A stretch of DNA of 64,000 nucleotides from Planctomycetota bacterium (GCA_016208685.1 JACQXM010000040.1:1-64000); one strand, 5' to 3'; positions 34,139 through 42,957 are shown, counted from the first letter of the stretch. Made by a program: numbers and translations. Notes: generated by a model from the sequence alone, not told the origin.

Positions 34139-34342
34139 GTGGCGAAGCGCGGTGTGAAGCTCAAGGACTTGGCGCGGGAGTTGGGCGTAACCTCGCGCAC
34201 GCTGCTGGACCGCTGCCGCGCCGCGGGTTTGCCGGCGCAGAACAGCATCAGTAAGCTCTCCGAGGCGCAGGCCGCTGCCGTGCGCGGCTGGTTTGGGGCC
34301 GAGGGTGGGGTGGCTCATGGAGCGCACGATCAGAAGACTTAG
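34139..34342 (+). CDS. Stand-alone IF2 N-terminal-like domain protein
   Basis: The 67-residue protein reads VKLKDLARELGVTSRTLLDR, then AGLPAQNSISKLSEAQAAAV, a close match to the small helical IF2_N module normally found at the start of translation factor IF-2. The full IF-2 is not here. The start is GTG with AGGGA six bases upstream. A free-standing copy could bind ribosomes or RNA, or be a helix-turn-helix regulator; this is inference. It is followed by psd 102 bp later. Confidence 0.65.
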   Translation: MAKRGVKLKDLARELGVTSRTLLDRCRAAGLPAQNSISKLSEAQAAAVRGWFGAEGGVAHGAHDQKT

Positions 34343-34444
34343 CGCTGCGTCCCGCGGATCCATGCGGCGTGGCAAACGGCGCTTTCGCCGCGGCTGCGGG
34401 GAACTGCGGATACCGGATGGGTTTTCCGCCGCCGAGTCTTGGCC

Positions 34445-35179
34445 ATGCTGATCGCGAAGGAAGGGTTGCGGGAGATCGTCCTGGCTACCCTGGTGCTGGG
34501 CGTGCTGGCGGCCGGCGCGGTGTGGCTCTGGTCGCCGTTGGCCGGGTTGCCGCTGATCGCGTGGATTTGGGTGCTGTCGTTCTTTCGTGATCCGCCTCGC
34601 CGGCGGACCTACGCCCCGGGTGAGCTCTGTTCGCCGGCGGACGGCACGGTAACCGAGGTCAGCGAACTCGAGGGATACGAGGGCATCTCCGGGCCGGTGC
34701 TGCGCATCGGCATCTTCCTCAGCCTGTTTAACGTACACGTGAATCGTTCGGCATGTTCCGGACGGGTGCGCCGGGTCCATTACCGCCGTGGGGAGTTCCT
34801 GGACGCGCGACATCCCGAATCGGGAAGCCGTAACGAATCCAATACGCTGTGGTTCGATCCAGACCCTCCGCTCCCGGGGCCGGTGGTGCTCCGGCAGGTG
34901 GCCGGGCTGGTTGCGCGACGAATCATCTGCCACGCCCAGCCGGGCGACGATTTGCCCATAGGAGCCCGCTTTGGGATGATTAAGTTCGGTTCGCGCACGG
35001 AGTTGATTATTCCGCGGCGGCAGAACACCGAAATTCTGGTAGGCGTGGGCGACCGCGTGCGCGGGGGGCTGACGATCCTCGCACGACAGCCGTTGGTCTC
35101 CGAGGACTGCTCGCCGCCGGCATCGGAGCGCCGGCCGGCCGGCCCGGCGGCGGAGGTGGGCTCCGCGGGCACGGGCTGA
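34445..35179 (+). CDS. psd: Phosphatidylserine decarboxylase proenzyme
   Basis: The 244-residue protein is of the short, archaeal-like (PSD-A) type that decarboxylates phosphatidylserine to phosphatidylethanolamine. Hydrophobic helices lie at about 12-45. The catalytic blocks are ELCSPADGTVTEV, IFLSLFNVHVNR (His of the DxH-like motif) and FGMIKFGSRTEL, where the GS pair is the self-cleavage site that forms the pyruvoyl group. The C-terminal 30 residues are Pro/Ala rich. The ATG 34445 is used; TTG 34439 is possible. The synthase gene follows after 30 bp. Confidence 0.93.
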   Translation: MLIAKEGLREIVLATLVLGVLAAGAVWLWSPLAGLPLIAWIWVLSFFRDPPRRRTYAPGELCSPADGTVTEVSELEGYEGISGPVLRIGIFLSLFNVHVNRSACSGRVRRVHYRRGEFLDARHPESGSRNESNTLWFDPDPPLPGPVVLRQVAGLVARRIICHAQPGDDLPIGARFGMIKFGSRTELIIPRRQNTEILVGVGDRVRGGLTILARQPLVSEDCSPPASERRPAGPAAEVGSAGTG

Positions 35180-35209
35180 CGGCCCTGCGTCCGACCCGGG
35201 ACTGTTTGC

Positions 35210-36163
35210 ATGACCGTGCTACCATCCGTTTCTGACAGCCAGCATCTTCGCCCGCGCCGGCGGCGGCTCAAGTCACTGGCCTTCCTGCCGACGCTCATTA
35301 CGCTCGGGAACCTCACCTGCGGCTTCGCGGCCGTCCATTTCGCCATGCGCGGCATGTACGACTTCGGGGCCGGTGTCTCAGCATCGGCCAGCCAGACCCT
35401 GCATAGCGCCCTGATCGAACGCATGTTGCCTTCGTTCTTGTCCGTGGGGGCCGGGCTGGTGATCGCGGGGATGATCTTCGATTGCTTCGATGGTTTGATC
35501 GCACGTGCCACGCGCAGCACGACCAACTTCGGCGGGCAGCTCGACTCGCTGGCGGACATCGTGACGTGCGGCGTCGCACCCGCCACGTTGATGGTGGCCT
35601 ACATGACGACGCAGTTGGCGCGGGACGCCATCGAGCCCTCGCCGCTCAGCGAGCATTTCCTGGGGCGCGCCACCTGGGTGGCGGCGGCCATGTACGTGGC
35701 GTTTGCCGCCATCCGCCTGGCCCGGTTCAACGTGGAGCATGCCGAAGCGGATTACGACTATCGCGTGTTTCGCGGGCTTCCCAGCCCCGGCGCGGCGTGT
35801 ATCGTCGCTACGCTCATCATCTGCACCGATCAAATCGGTGAGGTGGGGCGCCGGGTGGTGACGTACGCGCTGCCGGTGGTCGCGGTGTGTGCGGCGCTGC
35901 TCATGGTCAGCCGCATTCCCTACAAGCGGTTCTACCGCGCCTACCTGTTGGGGCGGCAGCCGTTCGGTCAGTTCCTGGTCATCATGCTGGTGCTGGCGCT
36001 CTTCCTGATGTGGAAAGCACCTACGTTGCTGCTCGTCGTGCTCTGGTACGGGGTAAGCGGCCCAGTCTTCTATCTCGGACGTCTGCTTCGCGGAAGACAC
36101 GCCGCTCCTGACGCACCACGGGTAACCGCCGCGCCCGCGGGCGAGGCGCGGAGGCACGCGTAA
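35210..36163 (+). CDS. pssA: CDP-diacylglycerol--serine O-phosphatidyltransferase
   Basis: The 317-residue integral membrane protein makes phosphatidylserine from CDP-diacylglycerol and serine. The CDP-alcohol phosphotransferase motif is complete (DGLIAR at 94-99, then G108, D112 and D116 in FGGQLDSLAD). About eight membrane helices are visible. It directly follows psd, giving the two-step route to phosphatidylethanolamine. The last 30 residues are a Pro/Ala/Arg tail. Confidence 0.95.
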   Translation: MTVLPSVSDSQHLRPRRRRLKSLAFLPTLITLGNLTCGFAAVHFAMRGMYDFGAGVSASASQTLHSALIERMLPSFLSVGAGLVIAGMIFDCFDGLIARATRSTTNFGGQLDSLADIVTCGVAPATLMVAYMTTQLARDAIEPSPLSEHFLGRATWVAAAMYVAFAAIRLARFNVEHAEADYDYRVFRGLPSPGAACIVATLIICTDQIGEVGRRVVTYALPVVAVCAALLMVSRIPYKRFYRAYLLGRQPFGQFLVIMLVLALFLMWKAPTLLLVVLWYGVSGPVFYLGRLLRGRHAAPDAPRVTAAPAGEARRHA

Positions 36164-36461
36164 CTCGCTCACGTTCCCAAGCCGGGCCGAATCTGCCGAA
36201 CAGGCGTACAGCATTAATTGCATTCGCAACCATAAAGTGCGTCTATCAGAATGCGCGCTCTGGCTCTACTTTGTCCTAATCTGCGGGGTAGCTTGCTGCA
36301 AGTCCTGTGAGTTGTGGTATTCGACGGCGGGTTTCGTTGACACGGTCTCCGCGATGGGGTAGAAGCGGCGAGATGTGATGTTGACGATGCTCGGCTGCTG
36401 CTCGCGTGTGATCGCGATGGCGGTGGCCAGACGTGGATTGCGGCTCTTCTAGCCGTGGCGG

Positions 36462-36503
36462 ACTTCCGGGATCGGGGATACTCTCCGGTCCCGGAAGTTT
36501 TTT
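36462..36503 (+). terminator. Intrinsic terminator downstream of pssA
   Basis: A perfect 10-bp stem, ACTTCCGGGA and TCCCGGAAGT, is followed by a run of six T. It lies 300 bases after the pssA stop. The rest of 36164-36542 shows no gene. Confidence 0.7.
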
Positions 36504-36542
36504 ACGCGCTTCGGAGGGGCGCCGGGAACGGCGCATAGGCAA

Positions 36543-37607
36543 TTGTCACATGCCGAAAGGTCCCACCGTTTGCAACGCACGCTCGCACCGGGAACGAAAC
36601 AGGATGACGGCGAACGTCCGTCCCCCAGGCTCATCCAGACGGCGGTAGTAGTGGAGAACCGTGCCCTGTGCCGCGAGCATTTTCGCCTCGCTCTTTCCAC
36701 GGAGAGGTTCCCGGAGGCCGGTGCCGGTCAGTTTGTTCACCTTAGCCCGGAACTCCGACGCGTACCAACCGGTGTGGACGACGCAGGCCCGGCATCCGCG
36801 CCAGACGCCTGGGCTCGCGAATACGCCCGACCGATGCTCCGTCGTGCGTTCAGCATCGCCGGCCTGCGACGGAGGTCACCGGGTCGAACGGAACGCGGCG
36901 CCGCGGGTGATACCGGCAGGGGCGGACCGGCGGAGATCGACGTCATCTACCGCGTCGTGGGCGCGGCGACCCGGTGGATGGAGTCCCTGCGAAGCGGTGA
37001 CTTTGTAAGCGTGCTCGGCCCCCTGGGGAACAGGTTTCCCATCCCGCAGGGGAAACGACGGGTATGGCTGGTGGCGGGGGGAGTGGGGTTGCCGCCGATG
37101 CTCTGGCTCGCCGAGGCGCTGCATGCCGAGGGGGTTCACACGACGGCGTTCTGCGGCGCACAATCGGCGTCGCTGATGCCCCTTTCGCTGGAGGCCGGTG
37201 TGTCGCCGGATCGCGCCGGCGCGCAAGCAACCCTGGCGGCGGTGGAGTTCGCTCGCTACGGCATCCCGGTGGTGCTCAGCACGGACGACGGTTCGCTCGG
37301 CTTTCACGGGCACGTCGGGGGGGCGTTGCAGGCGTTCGTAGCGTCGAGCCCGCCCGCGGGCGACGAACTGGTGGTCTACACTTGTGGTCCTGAACGGATG
37401 ATGCGCTTTGTGGCGGAGTTCTGCGCCGCGCGTGGCGTGGAGTGCTACGTTTGCATGGAACGGGCGATGGCCTGCGGCACGGGTACGTGCCAGTCGTGCG
37501 TCGTGGCCGTGCATGATGATGCCGATGCCGAAGGCTGGTCCTACCGGCTGTGCTGCACCGAGGGCCCGGTGTTCGCCGCGCCGCGGATCATGTGGGAGCG
37601 AGCCTGA
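36543..37607 (+). CDS. PyrK-like ferredoxin-reductase (dihydroorotate dehydrogenase electron transfer subunit)
   Basis: The 354-residue protein has an FAD-binding barrel (RRAFSIAGLRRRS, YRVVGAATRWMESLRSGDFV, VLGPLGNRF) and a NAD-binding domain (VWLVAGGVGLPPMLWLAEAL). A C-terminal [2Fe-2S] site has four Cys: CMERAMACGTGTCQSC and RLCC. This is the PyrK plan, but no pyrD lies next to it, so a different partner is possible. It is longer than usual PyrK because of loop insertions at about 75-140. The start codon is uncertain; TTG 36543 is used. Confidence 0.82.
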   Translation: MSHAERSHRLQRTLAPGTKQDDGERPSPRLIQTAVVVENRALCREHFRLALSTERFPEAGAGQFVHLSPELRRVPTGVDDAGPASAPDAWAREYARPMLRRAFSIAGLRRRSPGRTERGAAGDTGRGGPAEIDVIYRVVGAATRWMESLRSGDFVSVLGPLGNRFPIPQGKRRVWLVAGGVGLPPMLWLAEALHAEGVHTTAFCGAQSASLMPLSLEAGVSPDRAGAQATLAAVEFARYGIPVVLSTDDGSLGFHGHVGGALQAFVASSPPAGDELVVYTCGPERMMRFVAEFCAARGVECYVCMERAMACGTGTCQSCVVAVHDDADAEGWSYRLCCTEGPVFAAPRIMWERA

Positions 37608-37617
37608 CGGCTGGCGA

Positions 37618-38163
37618 TCAGGGCGGCGGATGCCAGCAGGCAAGGCAGCGGGGCTCAAAGCTCTCCGGCCCGCCGACCAGGTTTCCATCGAGGATCGCGG
37701 CGGTGCGTTGCGTGCGTTCCGCACGCATGCCGCATCGCGCGCATACGGCATAGAGCAGCGCGAATTCGTCCGCGACCTCGACCAGCCGGTCGTGAACCGC
37801 GAAGGCGCGCCCCCAACTATCCGGGTGCAGGCAGGTCAGAACCACGTCCACGCCCTGTTGTTTCAGGTGCAGCACCACCTCGACTAGGCTGGTGTCGAAG
37901 AAGTGTGCCTCGTCGATCGCCACCAGGGCGGTGTGGGAGGCCAACAGATCGATGACGGCCCACGGTTCGGATAAGCGGTGCGCCGCGCACGCCTTCCCGG
38001 CGTGTGAGACGATCTGCGCGGTCGCGTAGCGCGTGTCGATCACGTGTTTGACGGCCAGCACGCGACGCGGCTTATAGCTGCCCACGCGACGCAGTAGTTC
38101 GCTGGTCTTGCCGCTGAACATGCAGCCGGACAGGAGAGTGAGGGTACCTGAGCTGCGGGCCAA
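37618..38163 (-). CDS. tdk: Thymidine kinase (type II)
   Basis: The 181-residue enzyme phosphorylates thymidine. It has the P-loop SGCMFSGKTSELLRRVG, the Walker B-like LVAIDEAHFFDTSLVE, and a zinc ribbon whose Cys pairs are CARCG and CLAC. The start is set at TTG 38163, 22 bases after GGGGAGGAG. Extending the open frame further would run through the tRNA-Leu gene, so a longer start is unlikely. It is convergent with the PyrK-like gene. Confidence 0.92.
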   Translation of the reverse strand: MARSSGTLTLLSGCMFSGKTSELLRRVGSYKPRRVLAVKHVIDTRYATAQIVSHAGKACAAHRLSEPWAVIDLLASHTALVAIDEAHFFDTSLVEVVLHLKQQGVDVVLTCLHPDSWGRAFAVHDRLVEVADEFALLYAVCARCGMRAERTQRTAAILDGNLVGGPESFEPRCLACWHPPP

Positions 38164-38197
38164 GCCGCGGAGGCGCGAACGCTCCTCCCCGAGATCA

Positions 38198-38280
38198 TGC
38201 GGCTGAGAGGACTCGAACCTCCACGTCACGAGGACACAAGATCCTAAGTCTTGCGCGTCTGCCAATTCCGCCACAGCCGC
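38198..38280 (-). tRNA. tRNA-Leu (anticodon UAG)
   Basis: The minus strand folds into a class II tRNA. The acceptor is GCGGCTG paired with CAGCCGC. The D-arm is GCGGAATTGGCAGACGCGC, the anticodon stem CAAGA/TCTTG has loop CTTAGGA (UAG anticodon), a variable arm follows, and the T-arm is GGTTCGAGTCC. The 3' CCA is not encoded. It lies just upstream of tdk on the same strand. Confidence 0.95.
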
Positions 38281-38388
38281 GATTGGTGGGCATCATAGCT
38301 CGGGAGTGGGGGCCGGCCAACGTCGCGCGTGTCCAGCCGCGCGGTGGCCAGCGGCCCACACACGAGAATGGCGCCAGGGTCGAGGGCG

Positions 38389-39834
38389 CTACTGCTCCGG
38401 CAAGCTCGCGGCGTACGCCCCCAGGTTGGCGAGGTTGATGGCCGAGACGCCGAGCAGGTCCAGCCCCTGCATCGGACTCGCCGGATGTCCAAAGCGAACC
38501 TTGTGAAGGAACTCCCAGGGGTTGTCGCTGGCAACCGTGCCCACGTACTCCGGATCGCCGGCGGTTCCGAAGTTGATGTGCTTGCCGTCCGCGAGGTGAC
38601 AGGTGTAGCACCGGTTTTCGTAGACCAGGCGGCCGAACACCGCGTTACCGATGAAGAACCCGTTGCTGGTGATGTAGGTGCTGGTGTTGACCACGCCCTC
38701 GCGGACCATCCGGGTAACGTCCCACAGGTCGGCGTCGGACAGTCCGTAGGCGGCCATGTTGTGGCCGTTCGGCGTCTGCACGGGATCGGCCTTCAGCAGG
38801 TCGAAGATCTGCTGTGGCGAAAGCGTAGTGCCGAACACGCCGCGGATGCCGGTGTAGTGCGTGCCCGCGCCGTATTGGCCGTCCCGTCCTTTGTAATCCC
38901 AGCCGTGGCATTCCTTGCAACGGAAGGTGGTGCTGCCGGTTTGTATGCCGCCCGGCGGGTACAGGGGGTGGGTGCCGGTGGGGGCCGGCAGTCGCGCCTC
39001 CAGCCACCAGCGGTCGTACAGCAGGCCGCCACGGATGGGATCGGCCAGTACGTACCCGGCAGGATACAGCGCCGTCGGCCCGGTGAGCATGTTGCCGAGC
39101 GCGGCGAGATCGGCCGAGTCGAGTTGGCTGTCACCGGTCAGGTCGGAGTACGCGCACGGTTCCGGTAGGGTCGTGCCGGGGTCGTAACACTGCTGCAAGG
39201 CGGCGGCGTCCAACAGGTCTACATCCGAATCCCCGTCGGCGTCGCCGGGCTGGGCGAAGCCGATGGTGCGGTGCGCGCGGTAGAAGCGGTCGCCACCGAA
39301 TCCGGCGGCGTCGTTGACGGCGTTACCGGCGGCGAAGAAGGTGACGCGCCCGGCGTCGGCGCCGGGTGCCCGCCAGACCACTTCATAGGTGTAGGCACCG
39401 CCGTTGGCCTGCCAGTTCGGATCGAGCGAATCGAAGTAGCCGTCCTCCGTATGGGTGGCGTAGTTGCACACCGGCCCTGCGGCCGCGCACTGAGTGGTGA
39501 CCGGGTCGGCGATGAGAAAGTCACCTACGTGATCGGCCAAAGTCTCAGCGCTGATCTCGAACCCCGCCCCCACCTGTTCCGCGTCGAAGATGCGGATCCT
39601 GAGCGGGTATTGCTGCCCGGCCCGATAACGCTGCGGAACGCCCGTCAACTCGACGCCACCCACGGTGCCGTGGTCCGGCGGTTCATGGCAGGCGGTGCAG
39701 TTCTCTCCTCCGCCCATGGGTCCGCCGGTGTAGCCCGGCCCGGCGCCGGTGTGGAACGCCAGGGCCACGGGGATGGCCGTGGCGATGCCCGAAAGCACAA
39801 AAGCCGTGGAGAATCGACGGATCGACAAACGCAT
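38389..39834 (-). CDS. Exported multihaem protein with Reeler-like and dockerin-like segments
   Basis: The 481-residue protein starts with a signal peptide (MRLSIRRFSTAFVLSGIATA). Three c-type haem sites are visible: CTACH at about 46-50, CKECH near 310 and CYTCH near 405. The region from VELTGVPQRYRAGQQYPLRI to about 190 resembles the Reeler/choice-of-anchor domain. A dockerin-like calcium repeat pair follows (DADGDSDVDLLDAAALQQCY, LTGDSQLDSADLAAL). The C-terminal half is cytochrome c-like (SPQQIFDLLKADPVQTPNGH). It is probably periplasmic or surface-bound and redox active; the partner is unknown. The ATG at 39834 follows GGGGG. Confidence 0.82.
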   Translation of the reverse strand: MRLSIRRFSTAFVLSGIATAIPVALAFHTGAGPGYTGGPMGGGENCTACHEPPDHGTVGGVELTGVPQRYRAGQQYPLRIRIFDAEQVGAGFEISAETLADHVGDFLIADPVTTQCAAAGPVCNYATHTEDGYFDSLDPNWQANGGAYTYEVVWRAPGADAGRVTFFAAGNAVNDAAGFGGDRFYRAHRTIGFAQPGDADGDSDVDLLDAAALQQCYDPGTTLPEPCAYSDLTGDSQLDSADLAALGNMLTGPTALYPAGYVLADPIRGGLLYDRWWLEARLPAPTGTHPLYPPGGIQTGSTTFRCKECHGWDYKGRDGQYGAGTHYTGIRGVFGTTLSPQQIFDLLKADPVQTPNGHNMAAYGLSDADLWDVTRMVREGVVNTSTYITSNGFFIGNAVFGRLVYENRCYTCHLADGKHINFGTAGDPEYVGTVASDNPWEFLHKVRFGHPASPMQGLDLLGVSAINLANLGAYAASLPEQ

Positions 39835-40004
39835 ACCCCCTCCCCGTGCGAGCACATGGCATCATATCAGCCGGGCAAGGGGGTTTCAACGCGGCGTGCA
39901 GTCCTATAGCCGCGCTTGCAATCCCCGTAGGGGCCGGTACACTTCGCCGCTTCGTGTGGTTTGGGTTGGCTCCGCTGGGGCCTTGCAGCGAGGTAGGAAC
40001 GAGT

Positions 40005-40280
40005 ATGTCGCGGAAATGCTACTTTACCGGTAAGAAGACTCGAGCGGGCCGTCAGATCGCCCGGAAGGGCAAGGCCAAGTACCTCGGCGGCGTCGGACGC
40101 AAAACCACAGGCATCACCAAGCGCAAGTTCAAGCCCAACATTCAGCGGGTCCGCGCCGTGGTGGACGGTAAGGTTGTGCGCATCCAGGTGTCGGCCAAGG
40201 CGATCCGCATGGGGCTGGTTACGAAGCCTGAAAAGCGGGATTGGAAGGCCGAAACGAAGGTCGTCGACGGGACCACCTGA
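40005..40280 (+). CDS. rpmB: 50S ribosomal protein L28
   Basis: The 91-residue protein has the L28 start MSRKCYFTGKKTRAGRQIAR and the conserved KRKFKPNIQRVRAVVDGKVV and VSAKAIRMG blocks. It has a short C-terminal extension. AGGTAGGA lies just upstream. It precedes the tandem CsrA gene by 85 bases on the same strand. Confidence 0.97.
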   Translation: MSRKCYFTGKKTRAGRQIARKGKAKYLGGVGRKTTGITKRKFKPNIQRVRAVVDGKVVRIQVSAKAIRMGLVTKPEKRDWKAETKVVDGTT

Positions 40281-40365
40281 GGCGAGACGCGGCCTTGCCG
40301 ACTCGGCGCCGCCTTTTCCAGCATGGGGATGTCGGCACCGCTGCGTTGGGCGAGGCAGGGCAAAC

Positions 40366-40857
40366 ATGCTGTTCCTTGCACGTCACTTGCACGATGTCGT
40401 GCTGATCGGGGACGCCATCGAAGTCAGCGTGATGGAGATTGGACTCGGCAAGGCCCGTATCGGGGTCCGCGCGCCGGCTACGGTGTCGGTGCACCGACGC
40501 GAGATCTTCGACGCCATCAAGGCCGGCGCTCCCGCGCGGCCGCCTGATCACCACGGCGATTCTGGTACGCAAGGGCTCGAGGAGGCCGCCAGCGTTCCTG
40601 GGGCCGTTCGCCGGCAGCTCGTGCTCACTCGGAAGAAGCATGAGTCGATCATGATCGGTGACGACATCGAAGTGTCGGTCGTCGATATCCGGGAAAGCGT
40701 CGTCCGCATGGGTTTTGCCTGCCCGAAGGATGTGCCTATCCGCCGCCGCGACGCGATCCGGGAGGGTACGGTGACGCCAGGGGAGACCTGCGGTGCGCAG
40801 CGCGATCACGCGGGCAGCGGCGAACCGCCGGTGCCGCACGACGAGCCAGAGGGCTGA
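40366..40857 (+). CDS. Tandem CsrA fusion protein
   Basis: The 163-residue protein contains two CsrA domains in one chain. Domain 1 (residues 1-53) reads MLFLARHLHDVVLIGDAIEV and VSVHRREIFDAI. Domain 2 (84-134) reads QLVLTRKKHESIMIGDDIEV and VPIRRRDAIREG. CsrA binds GGA motifs in mRNA leaders as a dimer; a covalent pair could make a one-chain binder with unequal sites. Domain 1 has lost the usual SRKxGE start (ARHLHDV) and may bind RNA differently. The linker (54-83) and the tail (135-163) are low-complexity. It follows rpmB. Confidence 0.88.
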   Translation: MLFLARHLHDVVLIGDAIEVSVMEIGLGKARIGVRAPATVSVHRREIFDAIKAGAPARPPDHHGDSGTQGLEEAASVPGAVRRQLVLTRKKHESIMIGDDIEVSVVDIRESVVRMGFACPKDVPIRRRDAIREGTVTPGETCGAQRDHAGSGEPPVPHDEPEG

Positions 40858-40925
40858 AGCCCCGCAACTTCGGGGAAGCAGTCCGGCTCCTCCGCTTCGC
40901 GGGTCAGCGGCTCGGCCGCCGTGGC

Positions 40926-41270
40926 TTGGAGGTACTCACGCCGCGGGCGCGCGTGCCAGGCGATCGATGGCCGGATGGGCAGAATTGCCCCGCAGTTTCG
41001 TCGGCGCCGGCGCGGGCCTCAGTTCGGCGAGCGCCACACTGCGATGGTGTGCACATCGGTATCCTGGGCGACCGTGATCTTGCATTCCCGCCTGGCGACG
41101 CCGTGCTATTCACGCGTGGGGTTGTCCACACGTTTACGGCACCGATCGGCGGTTTGACCCTGCTTCCGTGTCACGCTCCGTTTTTCGAGTACGACGATAC
41201 ACGGCAGTATACGATCCCCGGTCGGGCTCGAAACGGCGGATTCGTGTGCGCTCCTGCGCGTCTCAATTAG
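40926..41270 (+). CDS. Cupin-like C-terminal fragment
   Basis: Residues from about 40 onward read HIGILGDRDLAFPPGDAVLF, then TRGVVHTFTAPIGGLTLLPC and HAPFFEYDDTRQYTIP, which is a good second half of a cupin barrel. The first 40 residues are unlike cupin motif 1 and look like low-complexity translation. The gene is probably a truncated or frameshifted cupin. No clear ribosome binding site precedes the ATG. Confidence 0.4.
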   Translation: MEVLTPRARVPGDRWPDGQNCPAVSSAPARASVRRAPHCDGVHIGILGDRDLAFPPGDAVLFTRGVVHTFTAPIGGLTLLPCHAPFFEYDDTRQYTIPGRARNGGFVCAPARLN

Positions 41271-41291
41271 CAGAGCTGGGCGATCGTCGGT

Positions 41292-42122
41292 TCACGATGG
41301 ATCCTCGCCGGCGCGCCTCAACAAGACGACGCCCAGCAGATAGGGCATGATCCAGGGGGCGGCAGGTATGCCCGCAATGAAGCCGGGGTGCGTGTACCAC
41401 GGCGTTGAACCGGCAGTAGGATCGGGGAACGACAAGCCTCTGATGGCAATCAACAGGAAGGCGACGAGGCTTGCGATTACGTACGCACGAGCCACACCCC
41501 GCCTGAGCCACCCAGCCCGCCCCATGGACACCGCAAAACCGGCCGTCGTTAAATAGGTCAGGACACACGCGACAAACAGGAGGGTGTCGCTCATGTTGAT
41601 GAGCGGAATGATCTCAGGCGGAACGTGTCCATCACGCACCTTGGCAGCGAAAACGGCAAGGTGGATCGTCAACCAGATCATATAGGCGGTGCCGGCAAAG
41701 ATGTTCGCCGCGACTCCAAGGGCCGAGTAGATGCGTTCGCCAATCTCGTTGAGCGCCTCCTTGAGAACAACAAACGCAACCGAAACGGCCATCGCGCTGG
41801 CCAGGAGCACCAGGTAGCGCATTCGATTCTCCGTCGGAGTTGCAACCCACGGCGGACCCAGGCCCACCCAGAGAAGCGAGACCAGCGCAAAAGGCGCGAA
41901 GAAGAGCGTCCCGGCGAGAGCGAGCTTCTTCTTTTCGTCCGTGCCGGCTCGGATCGACCTCGCACCAAGTTTCCAAGCCGCTAAGCAGGCGATAGTAAAA
42001 TGGACTGCTCCAATCGACTGATACAGATGAGGAACGCGAAGCGGGCGTGCCATGAGCGCACCAGCCAGGAACGGAAATGCGCAAAGAAACACGTAACTCT
42101 TGCGTCTTGTGCTTTGGTTCAT
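41292..42122 (-). CDS. Multi-pass membrane protein of unknown function
   Basis: The 276-residue protein has about eight hydrophobic spans, for example SYVFLCAFPFLAGALM, LALAGTLFFAPFALVSLLWV, LLFVACVLTYLTTAGFAV and PWIMPYLLGVVLL. Loops are short and lack conserved catalytic motifs. The start is at ATG 42122. A disrupted lipoprotein lies upstream on the same strand. Function cannot be read from the sequence. Confidence 0.75.
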   Translation of the reverse strand: MNQSTRRKSYVFLCAFPFLAGALMARPLRVPHLYQSIGAVHFTIACLAAWKLGARSIRAGTDEKKKLALAGTLFFAPFALVSLLWVGLGPPWVATPTENRMRYLVLLASAMAVSVAFVVLKEALNEIGERIYSALGVAANIFAGTAYMIWLTIHLAVFAAKVRDGHVPPEIIPLINMSDTLLFVACVLTYLTTAGFAVSMGRAGWLRRGVARAYVIASLVAFLLIAIRGLSFPDPTAGSTPWYTHPGFIAGIPAAPWIMPYLLGVVLLRRAGEDPS

Positions 42123-42229
42123 TCCGTCTTTCCTTCACGCAGCGTTTCTCTATGAGCATGTCCCGTTCGTAGTTGAAGGTTGAAGAAAGCGGTGGTGGCT
42201 CGATCCTATCCGTTGCGTAGGCGGGTAGG

Positions 42230-42639
42230 GTTGTGACTTCTCCCAGGAGGCACCACCGTGAAGCAAGCATACCAAGCCATGGAGCGGAATCACAGCCGGG
42301 CGTTGGCGGAGGTTCTAGGCCAGGATGGTCGGTTCCGTCCGGTCCGAGGGGGACGGCGCCGACGGAGGAACCGTCGACGACAACGTCGTGCGAGCCCTCG
42401 GCGAAGCCTTCGACGCGAACGATGAACTCGCGGCAGCCGTCGGCGAACTCACGATAGAACATATCGTCCCGTTCGACGCCGGCGCCGGTTAGCGGCGCGG
42501 TGAGGCTTGCTTCCCCTGTATGGCACGGTTCGTCGGCGTTGTTGCTATCACTGACAAACCCGCCACCCCCGCTTGGGCAGCCGGCAACAGGTATGAGGAG
42601 CATGACCACTGTGAACAGCGAACACCACAGCCTGAACAT
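42230..42639 (-). pseudogene. Disrupted lipoprotein gene
   Basis: From ATG 42639 the frame encodes a lipoprotein signal (MFRLWCSLFTVVMLLIPVAGC with lipobox VAGC). A short domain follows, with CREFIVRVEGFAEGSHDVVV and DGSSVGAVPLGPDGT. After about GLEP the sequence changes character. The frame stays open but runs 490 bases into the next same-strand gene, which is not credible. On the plus strand the junction carries AGGAGGCACCACC followed by a GTG frame (KQAYQAMERNHSRALAEVLG), which looks like the first codons of an inserted element. Confidence 0.35.
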
Positions 42640-42873
42640 CGTTAGGCCTTCCCGGCAGCTATGTAGCGAGTATCCGACCGAAACGTTGCTGCAGAGCATA
42701 GTCAGGGCCGCGGTGGGTCGTGGAGCGGGTCGAACGCAGGGGGCGGCGGCGGACGCCTCGCGCGAACCACCGGCGCACGCGCCGGGCAGCACGAGGGGCG
42801 GGTCCGCACGGGCTACTGAGGTGCTCGCGCGCTGCGATCAAGAGTCGACTTGCGTACTGCGCCCGGGCGACTC

Positions 42874-42899
42874 GTGGGCGGTGGCGCGTTGCCGCCCAC
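42874..42899. other. GC-rich hairpin in the aldolase 3' region
   Basis: An 8-bp perfect stem (GTGGGCGG and CCGCCCAC, 10-base loop) lies about 60 bases past the aldolase stop. There is no T-tract. No gene was recognised in the rest of 42640-42957. Confidence 0.35.
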
Positions 42900-42957
42900 G
42901 CGTAGGGGGCGTGGCCAAGAAATCGTTGGATGAGCGCGCCGAGGTTGGGCGCTTCCG

